Shown here: positions 27,601-37,884 of the stretch, piece after piece | Position numbering within the stretch: the stretch's first letter is position 1 | Layout of the letters: every line of letters starts with the position of its first letter | Assembly: GCF_000003605.2 (NCBI RefSeq) | Contig: NW_003131853.1 | Coordinates: 358,328-422,327, forward strand | Direction: 5' to 3' | Length of the DNA stretch: 64,000 bases | Source: Saccoglossus kowalevskii | Lineage: Eukaryota > Hemichordata > Enteropneusta > Harrimaniidae | Notes under the pieces: model-generated | The model's database searches: none | What the model was told of the DNA's origin: nothing | The model's input: the letters and a program-made list of their open reading frames with translations, nothing else | Program-made: the position numbers and the translations under genes

Positions 27601-30600
27601 TCTTCTAAATCCAGGTACATGCCAACAATGTCTTCTTTGACCGAGGTTCGAATTACCCACAATCCCACGTTTTCATATTGTTCATTGTGTTATTCCGTAC
27701 ATTCATATGCATGTTTCATTTCACGGGCAGTCAGTACGAAAGAAACCAAATGGCGGCTTACAAAAATAAATCTGCATAGTGAGATCAAGTAAAACTAAAT
27801 GCACCGTCAACACAATGGCTTACATTGGCTTACTCCCGGCAGTCATTTGAGCCATTTGTTTATTCCTGTAAATATAGTTCCACCAACATTGTAAAGCATA
27901 GCCTAGTAGTAGGATGTGGAATGGGAAAAAAGTTAGAGGTTTTCTGATGAAAATGATGACCCAAAATGTGTCAGTCACAATCACGGTAGTGTGTATTGAA
28001 AGCGAGGCAGTTTAATTTGTGAAATACGCGAAGACTTTAAGTAAACGCACACTTCCGGGGTTCACTAGTCACCTAGCAACCATGGGGTCCATAAATTATG
28101 TTTTAAAATGGGTAACAGGTCCTTGTTTGACAATTTTAGAATCCAAAGTTGTGTGGATATACTAGTAATGTGGGTAATGCCACATCGATTTAACCAGATT
28201 TTCTGATGCTGCAAAACCTGTATAATCAATTTAGAGTGGGTTTTCCTTGAAAATTTGCTTCAATGAGTGGGTTTTTCGATGAATTTAAGCTCCCGATTCG
28301 TGATTTTCACCAAAATTTGGTGCCTCACATTCTCGTATATAAATAATACAACGATTCTCCCTGGATCCCTTTCAGACAACACGTTTTTACTAATAGTACA
28401 CTTGCATATATGTATGTTATTGATAAGTAGAATAATATTGGATTAAACACATTGATCCACATTTTTAGATTCTTCGTCAACGTCAGTATCATCAGCATCG
28501 GAATTGGAATCGGATATTGATTTGTTTTGCTGTGCGGATTCTCTAGAATGCCTCCCGATATCAGCCGTATGTGACACATTTGATGACTGTTCAGATGGGA
28601 GCGATGAAATTAACTGTGATTCAAATGAAGCAACGACGAAATCAACCCCATCAACTGCTGCTCCAGATCCACCAGGTTATTCACTTCATTCCTTCACTTT
28701 AGTTTTTCAATAACGCCATTCAACTCAAATAAACTTATGATTCGCCTGGACGCGAAACTACTGAAGTGAATTATGTGAATCCATGCACTTCGGAATACTA
28801 TTGTAGAGCGCTGGCGAATGTAATTTAAACACAGACAAATAGGAAGCCGAAACGATCGCCAACGTGCGGTTGCGCTGGAAATCTGAAAAATTGAAAGTTT
28901 ATTATATTGAACGAATCAGATATATCATGTCATAGTCCCTATGACACCAATACTGCTATATGATTAAACTCGGAGTGTAACTTTAATTTATATATTTATA
29001 TATCATTGTAATTAGCTCCACCTAATTGCACGGAGAGTGAGTTTGCCTGTGCATCTGGTCAATGCATACATCTATATGGCGAATGCAATGGTGTTGTTGA
29101 CTGTGATGATTCTACTGACGAGGTGCCAGAACAATGCATGTACAGATACCAAGGTAACCTTCTCGATTTACAGATAAATGTTCATGTTAGTTTTTGTGTG
29201 ATGCTAAACAAAGAAAACTCACTGTCTCTATTGTTTACTTACTTACACAATCTCTGCCGAGAGCAAAATATAAACTGCGACTGATACTTTGTTCGATAAC
29301 ATATTTTGCAGTGATGAGAACTTATTATGTGTCAATGCACATATTGAATAACGTTTGCAACACCTTTAATACTCGCAATAAATTCAGCTAACGCCCATTC
29401 TTCCAAGCCCCGACCGCTTACTGCTGTCGGTGGCGTGGTTGAGGGTGCTTAGAGAATGTCATACATCCATCATGACATCGAAATTAATGTAGCACAACGA
29501 AGATAAAGAGAATGAGATATTCAGTCGACTAACTGTGCATGTTATTTGTAACTAAACATGTACAAATATGTTTTTTCAGAGGGAAGCGTGAATTTGTTTC
29601 CCCAGGGATGGAATATTCCCTATTTGATATTAACAGACGACGAAAACATTTATGAAGATTTCAAAAATAACTTTTTTTCGGATCATGGATTCGATCGCGT
29701 GAAAGGTGAAAATCCACCGGATTGGTCTGGATTTCAGACTTTCAGCTCCAGCCCTGACTACAGCGACATGGAAGACGTCCTGAAGTTGTCTACTGAAGAA
29801 ATTGCACACTTGGGTCATCAATTCGATGATTTCATCTTGCAGTGTACATTTGATCAGAAAAGCTGTGATATGAAGTATGTGTTTTATTTGTATCCGCCAC
29901 TCCTATATGGTTCAAGTTCACCCATCACCAAGAGAGTCTGGTTTCCCATTTTTTTTATTTTTCAATTGCACAGCGGGAATTTGTTAACAACATACTAAGA
30001 TTCATATTTTTTATTTTTAAATACATGTTCACATTTTTGAACGCCAGAGCTTCAATTATGGGTTCAAACATGTCAAGCGTGCCACAATGTTACGTTTCAA
30101 ATAATCTCAAAATGCAAAACGTGCGAGTAAAAAAATTAAGTCCCACGTAACTTGGTATTTAAAGAAATGGCAAACGTCAAAAATGAAACATATTTCAAAC
30201 ATATGAAGTATAACAATGCCAAACATGCAAGTCACAAATGTAAACGTTTTAAAAATACCATATGTGCGAGTATAAGAAGCTCAAAGTTGGTTTTCAACAA
30301 TAATAAATATAAAAGCCATTAACGTAACTGTTTCAACAAACGGGCTATTTCGAAAGTAGGAGTCAAAATTATATAATACTACATTATAGTGGCATATTTG
30401 ATTCTCGTTTTTTTGTTTTCAAACTGGCACTCTATGTATTGACAATATTTTTTTTTCAATTCTTTAGTGACTTCATTACAATCCAGGACGACAAATATGG
30501 CAATTGCTTTCAATTTAATCATGGTAGAAACTCAACAGGCCGGTATGCTAGCAGAACAGGTGCAAAATATGGTAGGTATAGCTGAGATTAACGTACAGCA

Positions 30601-33600
30601 TGAGCTGAAAACATAAAACATTCCTGTAATGTACACCCACCACTTACTGCGGAAGTCAAGCAAGTGTTCAAAACGTGATAAAAAAGACGCCGCCATCGGT
30701 GCGCGTGGCCCAATCAATTGACTAGCTGTCAGCCTAACTTGTCAAACAAAACATCGACGCGCCAAACTGAAAAGGTTGACGCGCCAAAATAAAAATGTTA
30801 AACCACGCCCACTGCTTCTGAGCACATCAAACTCGTCAGCTGACTACTAAACATGGCCGGTAACGTGAGTAACACGGGCAGAAAATTTAAACGAGGTGCT
30901 GAAACATCGGGGCATTCGTAAAATATGGCAGCGATCCGTTCATTGTAGATCAAGCAAGGGCAACAGAGGTTTTTACCATAAGCTAGGTGATGGTGACTTG
31001 GAGCTGATCGAAACTTTGAAAAGATTACAACCATCTATAACGTATCGTGCTATTGCAGACCATATCAATGAGCATGGTGAAGTTGTAGAAAATGTTTCAA
31101 TCACTACTATTTCGCGGACAGTTCGAACCCGATTGTCAGGCGGCCGATGGACTTACAAAACACTAACACCGGTAGCCTTGGAGAAATTCACGGACGCTAA
31201 CATAGCATATTGCGATGAATATGTAAATTTTCTGCACACCCAAGCCCCAAATACACCCGTATTACCCCCCCCCCCCCGAGCTAAACCCGGTCGAATTTGT
31301 ATCTGGGAAACTTAAGAAAACACTGAATATAACGCGCTAGCCAGAATTGATCTTCCCTTGCGATACTGGAAGCATTACGAGAAATCAAACCATCCGATGT
31401 GCTGGGATATTACCGAGCTGTTGGGTTCTTAAATATCAATGCTGACGCTTATGAACTAAAAAAATGTTCCTGGTCACAATGTATAGATGACAAAAATAAT
31501 TAATGTCAGCAATGTATTTTTCACAAAACGACTGCAATCCAAACTGCCACATATGGGGACTAAATAACGATATATTGAAATATTTTGAACTAATAACTTT
31601 ATTGATCTTGGTGTAAAAATGCACTGTTGTACAACACTTTACAATGTATTTTGTTTATGCTTTGTCATATTTGTAAGTTTATTGTGTTATTGCTCTGCCA
31701 GCAAACAATTCTCTTTGGGTTTCAAATTGACAATTTTAGTTTCAACTGAAAACATACTTATTCATTTTTTTCAAAACGCTCTTATCATAACTATTTGCCA
31801 TCAGCACAAATATGTTACCCCTAAAGTTACAAAATAATAGCAAATAACACGAACTCTCAATTATGTTAACTTTATGCAAACAAAATGTCCATTCCCTGCC
31901 AACAATTTTAGTAACAAACTCACCAATTACTGTAACTATGAGATACAACTACGTATACGTAAAGTTGTGTCCAAAATTTAGAAAAAATATATTTTCTTGT
32001 GTCAGCTCAATTTATTTGGGTTTTTTTTCATCAATTTAGATGAATCAACGAGAAAAACTCAAAAATAATAAACATAATGATACTATATTTTACCATGAAA
32101 ACAAAATATAGTCAGTATTCACAAGTCACCTAACATCCGAGCGGATTCATATAATTTTAATAAATTATTAGTTTCATCTCCTGGATCATCTTGTATCCCA
32201 GTGTGCTGGTTATTGTCAACTCAATGCCAGTAGTGGTACTGTTTTCCGACGCTTGTTTAGTTTCCTTATTTACAGTATTTGAACTGCCAAATTTCCTATG
32301 GTTGTCAATATTTGTAGGCTGAAAGGGGACGATAAGTCATTCTCGNNNNNNNNNNNNNNNNNNNNNNNNNNNNNNNNNNNNNNNNNNNNNNNNNNNNNNN
32401 NNNNNNNNNNNNNNNNNNNNNNNNNNNNNNNNNNNNNNNNNNNNNNNNNNNNNNNNNNNNNNNNNNNNNNNNNNNNNNNNNNNNNNNNNNNNNNNNNNNN
32501 NNNNNNNNNNNNNNNNNNNNNNNNNNNNNNNNNNNNNNNNNNNNNNNNNNNNNNNNNNNNNNNNNNNNNNNNNNNNNNNNNNNNNNNNNNNNNNNNNNNN
32601 NNNNNNNNNNNNNNNNNNNNNNNNNNNNNNNNNNNNNNNNNNNNNNNNNNNNNNNNNNNNNNNNNNNNNNNNNNNNNNNNNNNNNNNNNNNNNNNNNNNN
32701 NNNNNNNNNNNNNNNNNNNNNNNNNNNNNNNNNNNNNNNNNNNNNNNNNNNNNNNNNNNNNNNNNNNNNNNNNNNNNNNNNNNNNNNNNNNNNNNNNNNN
32801 NNNNNNNNNNNNNNNNNNNNNNNNNNNNNNNNNNNNNNNNNNNNNNNNNNNNNNNNNNNNNNNNNNNNNNNNNNNNNNNNNNNNNNNNNNNNNNNNNNNN
32901 NNNNNNNNNNNNNNNNNNNNNNNNNNNNNNNNNNNNNNNNNNNNNNNNNNNNNNNNNNNNNNNNNNNNNNNNNNNNNNNNNNNNNNNNNNNNNNNNNNNN
33001 NNNNNNNNNNNNNNNNNNNNNNNNNNNNNNNNNNNNNNNNNNNNNNNNNNNNNNNNNNNNNNNNNNNNNNNNNNNNNNNNNNNNNNNNNNNNNNNNNNNN
33101 NNNNNNNNNNNNNNNNNNNNNNNNNNNNNNNNNNNNNNNNNNNNNNNNNNNNNNNNNNNNNNNNNNNNNNNNNNNNNNNNNNNNNNNNNNNNNNNNNNNN
33201 NNNNNNNNNNNNNNNNNNNNNNNNNNNNNNNNNNNNNNNNNNNNNNNNNNNNNNNNNNNNNNNNNNNNNNNNNNNNNNNNNNNNNNNNNNNNNNNNNNNN
33301 NNNNNTTTTCGGTTCTATCGAAGTTATTAATTAAGATAAATTTTTCGAATAATGAAATCCCTGTATATTGTATTTATAATTTGTTTCAGTTAAATTTAAA
33401 CTTTGAGGGTTGCAAGTATTACTTTTAATTAATGTATGTATATGCATGTATGTATTAACTGTCTACGTGCAGCTTTCCATGAGGGTTGTTCAGAACCTGG
33501 TCATTTCATTGAATAAACCCTTTAATGTCGAATTCTCAATTTTGTGAGGTATGTTGATATTGTGGATGAGTAATGAGAACTGCCGAATATACATGTTTTA

Positions 33601-36600
33601 CATATTTACAAAATTAAAATGCAATCTAAATGGTAATGATTTGCGCACCATTTAACTGAATATCATTCACAAACGCTTTCTATCTTTAATGATAGGTTTG
33701 AAATTGACTCTATTCACCGAGCAATACGAATACATTAGCATTTATGGTCGTGATTCTGGGGTACGTGTGGCTATTCAACCTCTCTTCGTCCCGGCATTCC
33801 CCGAGGATGAAGGAGTCACGATAAGACCTGGATCTATATCATCTATCGGCATAAGAGAGGTAAATTATGTTGATATTAATCATACACTCAGATCAACATT
33901 CAACTTCGTATTGATTAAATGTTTGGTATATTTACATACAGCTTAGTATAGAATGTAAGATCTTAAGACATTGAAATCAAGACATTATTTAAATCAAAGG
34001 TATGAACCCGAAATAAAATGGTACTTATTTTCTGTATATGACTCCAAATTGCACGTCAACTGAAATGATATAATTGGAGTTTTGATATACTTGCGTGATT
34101 CAGAGCCTATTATAGCAATATCATTGTGGTACTCACTTCGCATGTACCTTGCCGCATTTCGTTGACACCTCCATATACTTATCTTCGTTTTGGCATTACC
34201 AGTACTGTTCTCATTCCCATATGTGTATCGATGTATTCGATATTACCAGCAGCGTTCATTATATTCCAGAACGTTATTCATCGTAAACCACATCCCTATG
34301 GAAACTGCACACAGAATGCCGAGTTTGATTCCATGTATGGAAACGATTTCAAGTATACGAAATTGGTAAGATTTAAAAAGTTTGAAAAATGCTATTTATG
34401 GAAATTAGAGTATATGGTCTCTGTGTAACAAAATTGCCTGGGTTAGCATGGTTTGCATTATCATCACCATCATACATTATATGCAACCTGGTTGAGCTGT
34501 GGGTTGGAAAGATGTTTTCATCTGTGTCCCCCCATAATCCAGGAAATTGTTGTCAAGGCTGGTTTCTTGTTTCTGATTCTAGCATACTAGTAGTCACCGG
34601 CCCAGACCTGTGTATAACAAATTGTAAGGGCAACATAAACATGTTTTTTGGTCTTGCAATGACACACTACACTTGCCCGTCGCATGCGTACTATTTATAA
34701 ATGTATGTTTTATGGCCCGTAACAGAACAAGTTTATATTACAACACTATTCTAGTCAAAAGAATTGTGTCCCCAACGCATTATGTTCAATAATAATGACG
34801 GTTCTTTATGTCTTCAAATGCGATTTAAGAAAATTGTTTAATTATGTATATGTGTATGTATGAATATAATCTGATAATTGAAAAAAAAAATCCCACAAAT
34901 ACTCAGTAGAACACCAAGTGAATTGCGAGAATCCCATAATGCATCTCATTTTTTACGTACACAATGATTGGCAATAAAATTATGACGTAAACATAAAACT
35001 TTTAACTTATACCCAGTCTCACTTGGTGTGACATAGTTTAATTGAAGAGCCAATGAGGGCGAATATTTTTGAATATATTTAGATAATTCTGTTTCATAAA
35101 TTATTCGGTAGGAACATATGTATTGCAGAAAATGTCGCAGTATTTGTTCGATAAATTGAAGTACAATTCTCACGCATCATTGACGTATCTATACGAACTG
35201 GTATTCGATGCGCATGAGTGAAAATGTTTCCATTATTGCCTAACACTTGCTCTTTTTATGATAAATCATGACATTATATTGTTTTTAATCAGAATGCATT
35301 TTCAAACAATTTCAAATTATTTAAACCTACTGAAAGTTATCCTCATTGCTTTTTATTTTGATATAGGCGTGTGAGTCAACCTGCTTGCAGCATCAGATAT
35401 TAAAACACTGTCACTGTGTTGATACTCATCTCATTCAGGCACCAAGATGTCATCTGCTTAATCGGACGCAAGGTAAGGTATATATCACGTAAGTTGTTAG
35501 CGCAATGCATTGTGGTCATTGTGGTTTCCTGTCGACGCAAATCTCGCAGCCTGATTGCACACAGATGACAATAACCAACAACTTTCAACACGCTCGACAT
35601 TTTAATGTACCAAAACGCACCCCGTTTAATAAAATTAATTTCATTTCATATTTTAATTATCGTCATATAAATAAATACGAGTCTAAATGTGTCCTAAACA
35701 GACTCTTTATGAACAAGTCATGACTTGTTATTTGTTTGTTATTATTTATTTCCAGATGTGTGTAAGCAATTGATGTACTTTTTTTACAAAGCTGATCTCC
35801 TGCCATGTGATTGCAAGCAGTCATGCGAGTGAGTACATGCTTACTAGGCGTGCATGAATACAACACCCGAACCCATCCCAAGATACGGTCGCTTGGACTG
35901 TATAGGTACTTTTTTCGAGTCCTGAAATCATGTAATCGAAAACACTCCACGTCTACTTTCCACTTGATATACAAAGCATGCCATTATGATTCGTGACTGG
36001 TCGCAGGTGGCTTTCAATGTGACATAATTTGAATACAAACACACAAATCGGGTAACCTCAACTATTATGTGTGTTATCACTCTTTGGATTGTAGCACACA
36101 AGTCCCCGCGTGTATGCTGATGTATGCGAGTTTTACAAACTATGATGGCAGCGGTGTTAGACGCCGTCGAAAGGAAGCATAGCCAACAACCCGGTACCAT
36201 GATCCGCACTGCATCGCAGGGGCTGATCCAGCAAAATGTATTGGCTTAAATTTTACGGAGCGTAAATCGCAGAGAAGCTATGCGTTATCCAGATGCATTT
36301 TCATGCGTTGGGGGGGGGGGGGCATGGCCCCCTGGCCCCCCTCTGGATCCGCCACTGTTGCATCGTGATTCTGGTGTACTACAAATACGGCATTTGAAGC
36401 AACCATGAATCAACAAAGCTAAAAGTGAAACTACGCAGCTTCGCTGACGTCATAAACATCGACTATAATCAATTGAGCATATAATTTAACGCAATGCTAC
36501 GTTTTCTTTTCAGTGAAAAGTGGTACGAAATAACGCTGTCGCAATCACTGTGGCCATCAGACAGATATTTAGTAAGTATATGTTGACATTTTATGAGTGA

Positions 36601-37884
36601 GACGCGGGATGAATAGTTAAAGGAACACGTGATATAAATAAGTTCTGTATAAGGTGCTGCTCTTTTTTTATACGGTTTAAAACAATAACACGAAACTCTT
36701 GTGTAAATTGGATTGTAAAAGGTCATGTGAGTATAAAATGTTCATATATCATTATTACGCATTTCTTTCTCGCGGAGACCAAAAATATCCAAACGTTAAA
36801 TTAAATTACAAAAAAATGAAATAAAAGAAGACGTGGCCGATATGGGGATCGAACCCACGACCTCAGCGTTATTAGCACCGCGCTCTAACCAACTGAGCTA
36901 ACCGGCCGTCTTGACATAGCTTGTATTTTTAACGCTCAAATCATCTGGGCATCAATCACTACTGATCTGTTTATATTATTTTAATATTTCTGTTTTCATT
37001 AGAAACACCTTCTCAAAAACATCCATGGTATTAACGACAAAACGAGGAATATCAACGACGAAAAAGCTGTCAGGTGAGTGCGCCCTCTGTGGCTAGTATG
37101 CTTAAATTACAGGCTAGACTTGTACTTTGTTTCATGAACCTTTGTGTTAAACGGCCTGGGACAAAGTACGAGTCTAACCACAGACAGCGGATCGAATGCG
37201 CAATTATTCAAATCACAATCCCTCTAGAGGGACTGTGTTCAAAACAAGACTAAGGACGAACACGGTCTCTTATGAGAAAATAGTAACTGGTAATGTTCGT
37301 CAAACTACTGTTACGTATCATTTTGATTGACTGAGAATTTTAATCAATTTCAGCTCTAACTTGGTTCGCTTAGAGGTCTACTTTGAAGAGCTGAACTACC
37401 AAGACGTGTCCGAGATTCCTGCATATGGTGTAAGTATACAATACTCGATATATTTGGCGACTACCTGGGATACACCGTAACACTGGCAATTAATCATACC
37501 CCACAATAGCATTGTCTATTGCCAATCAGACAGTACATCGCAAGATACACCTCGGCAATCATATTCCTCGGCCAACCAGTAAGCGGGGTGCACTGGGTGA
37601 TATCACACTTATGTTCAAATCACAATTTAGAAAGTCGTTAATTGTTTTATAACTCTGTAATATTCTTAATACATTACACGGGTGGTATAGTTCAAATTAT
37701 TAAAACAAGGGCGACTGCGATCTCTGTATATCTTTGATAATTTTATCTTATTTTACAGCGTTCGGATTTATTAAGTGACGTCGGAGGCAGTCTAGGGTTG
37801 TATATCGGTCTGTCTATCATCACAGTCTGCGAGTTCCTGCATTATATCTCACAAATTATTAAGTTATTTTTTCGAAGATTATGA
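14980..37884 (+). CDS. DEG/ENaC-family sodium channel with nine LDLa modules
   Basis: Spliced gene; coding exons are 14980-15325, 15540-15681, 15843-15962, 16224-16346, 16429-16539, 25609-25743, 26026-26169, 26827-26937, 27467-27589, 28469-28675, 29016-29153, 29580-29874, 30468-30571, 33696-33859, 34270-34365, 35367-35472, 35756-35828, 36514-36571, 37003-37073, 37354-37429 and 37759-37884. Phases agree throughout and give about 955 residues. Seen: cytosolic HG motif (THGIPRIF), TM1, FPSVTVCN after TM1, nine LDLa modules, [26 protein letters not shown], the cysteine-rich thumb, and TM2 with [11 protein letters not shown]. The family forms trimeric amiloride-sensitive Na+ channels in the plasma membrane. 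The true start is uncertain: an upstream exon, or the ATG at 15116. The donors after 15325 (GTTCGG) and 28675 (GTTATT) are weak. The gap at 32346-33305 lies in an intron; reading resumes without missing sequence. A nested TRIM pair occupies the 16540-25608 intron. Confidence 0.9.
15843..16539 (+). other. LDLa modules 1-3 of the channel
   Basis: Three exons (15843-15962, 16224-16346, 16429-16539) each encode one LDL-receptor class A module, each starting and ending in phase 1, so each is a symmetric, shuffle-ready unit. Each has six cysteines and the acidic calcium cage: [24 protein letters not shown]. In LDL receptors these modules bind Ca2+ and basic ligands; that role here is inference. Confidence 0.88.
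17128..21172 (-). CDS. MID1-like TRIM E3 ligase, copy A
   Basis: Exons on the minus strand: 21172-20564, 20183-20088, 19900-19688, 19259-19237, 19024-18897, 18680-18384 and 17798-17128; all phases agree and give 678 residues, close to vertebrate MID1. RING ligands are C11, C14, C26, H28, C31, C34, C54 and C57; two B-boxes follow (first from CDVCADSG, second from CPEHDDE), then coiled coil, a COS-like segment, one FN3 domain and a PRY-SPRY domain ending in [13 protein letters not shown]-type TRIMs are microtubule-associated ubiquitin ligases; that role here is inferred. Start: first ATG, directly before the RING ([11 protein letters not shown]). It lies in an intron of the channel gene, antisense, about 1 kb downstream of copy B in its own direction. 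An ATTAAA at 17032-17027 may be its poly-A signal. Confidence 0.9.
17819..17985. mobile_element. MITE with ~34-bp terminal inverted repeats
   Basis: The arm at 17819-17852 (TTTAAAGCGGGAG, then a block containing GTCACCTGCGCACGCGC) is matched by the reverse complement of 17952-17985 with about three differences, all transitions. The element is about 167 bp and has no coding capacity. Ends reading TTAA-AGCGGG / CCCGCT-TTAA would fit a TTAA target duplication as in piggyBac-like elements, but TTTAAA could also be part of the repeat. It lies in the last intron of TRIM copy A, 20 bases before the SPRY exon. Confidence 0.75.
22150..25418 (-). CDS. MID1-like TRIM E3 ligase, copy B
   Basis: Minus-strand exons: 25418-24723, 24442-24347, 24249-24013, 23794-23772, 23450-23320, 23129-22830 and 22727-22150, 686 residues, phases consistent. 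Same order as copy A: RING, two B-boxes, coiled coil, COS-like segment, FN3, SPRY. Exon lengths pair with copy A as 696/609, 96/96, 237/213, 23/23, 131/128, 300/297 and 578/671, so the two genes are tandem duplicates, diverged mainly in RING loop and SPRY. The RING carries a ~35-residue Asp/Cys-rich insert between its sixth and seventh metal ligands that copy A lacks. The SPRY is shorter, ending in [12 protein letters not shown]. The start ATG precedes [13 protein letters not shown]. An AATAAA on this strand at 22076-22071 is a likely poly-A signal. Confidence 0.9.
25609..29153 (+). other. LDLa modules 4-9 of the channel
   Basis: Six phase-1 exons (25609-25743, 26026-26169, 26827-26937, 27467-27589, 28469-28675, 29016-29153) continue the LDLa array with cages such as [32 protein letters not shown]. 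Modules 5 and 6 are close to each other ([18 protein letters not shown] against [18 protein letters not shown]), suggesting recent exon duplication. Exon 28469-28675 adds Ser/Thr/Pro-rich linkers on both sides of its module, likely O-glycosylated spacers. The array ends directly before the channel core resumes at 29580. Confidence 0.87.
30640..31440 (+). mobile_element. Internally deleted Tc1/mariner-type transposon
   Basis: A broken ORF (30896-31315) encodes a helix-turn-helix N-terminal half ([14 protein letters not shown], then [15 protein letters not shown]) typical of Tc1/IS630-type transposases. It is joined through a poly-C run at 31265-31277 to a different frame encoding [17 protein letters not shown], the conserved end of the DDE domain. 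The middle, with two catalytic acidic residues, is missing, so no active transposase is made. I could not identify terminal inverted repeats, so the ends are approximate. It lies in a channel intron just left of the assembly gap. Confidence 0.65.
32346..33305. other. Assembly gap (960 N)
   Basis: Run of N within the channel intron between exons 30468-30571 and 33696-33859. The flanking exons join in phase and match adjacent parts of the ASC domain, so no coding exon need be missing. Confidence 0.99.
36217..36357. mobile_element. hAT-like MITE with 8-bp target duplication
   Basis: The left end CAGGGGCTGATCCAG and right end CTGGATCCGCCACTG are inverted repeats, 13 of 15 matching. The flanks CTGCATCG (36209-36216) and TTGCATCG (36358-36365) match at 7 of 8 positions, an 8-bp target duplication typical of the hAT superfamily. 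The 141-bp interior is non-coding and holds a G run followed by C-rich sequence that can fold back. It lies in the channel intron before exon 36514-36571. Confidence 0.72.
36834..36907 (-). tRNA. tRNA-Ile (anticodon AAT)
   Basis: The 74-base minus-strand sequence folds as a complete cloverleaf. The acceptor stem GGCCGGT pairs with ATCGGCC (one G-T pair), followed by discriminator A with no encoded CCA. The D arm contains TAGCTCAGTTGGTTAGA, the anticodon loop is CTAATAA (anticodon AAT), and the T arm contains GGTTCGATCC. There is no intron. It closely resembles animal tRNA-Ile-AAT. It lies antisense in a channel intron and is presumably transcribed by pol III from its internal A and B boxes. 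Confidence 0.95.

Larger units (their letters stand above)
29580..37884 (+). other. Channel core: palm, thumb, wrist and TM2
   Basis: Ten exons encode the rest of the ASC domain. In order: [80 protein letters not shown], the thumb [54 protein letters not shown], then TM2 ([19 protein letters not shown]) and a short KLFFRRL tail before the TGA at 37882. Each motif has a counterpart at the same place in ENaC/ASIC proteins, and the thumb cysteine pattern is intact. Confidence 0.9.

Noticed and set aside
32298-33428. 376-codon ORF across the N run
   Set aside because: It exists only because N codons contain no stops.
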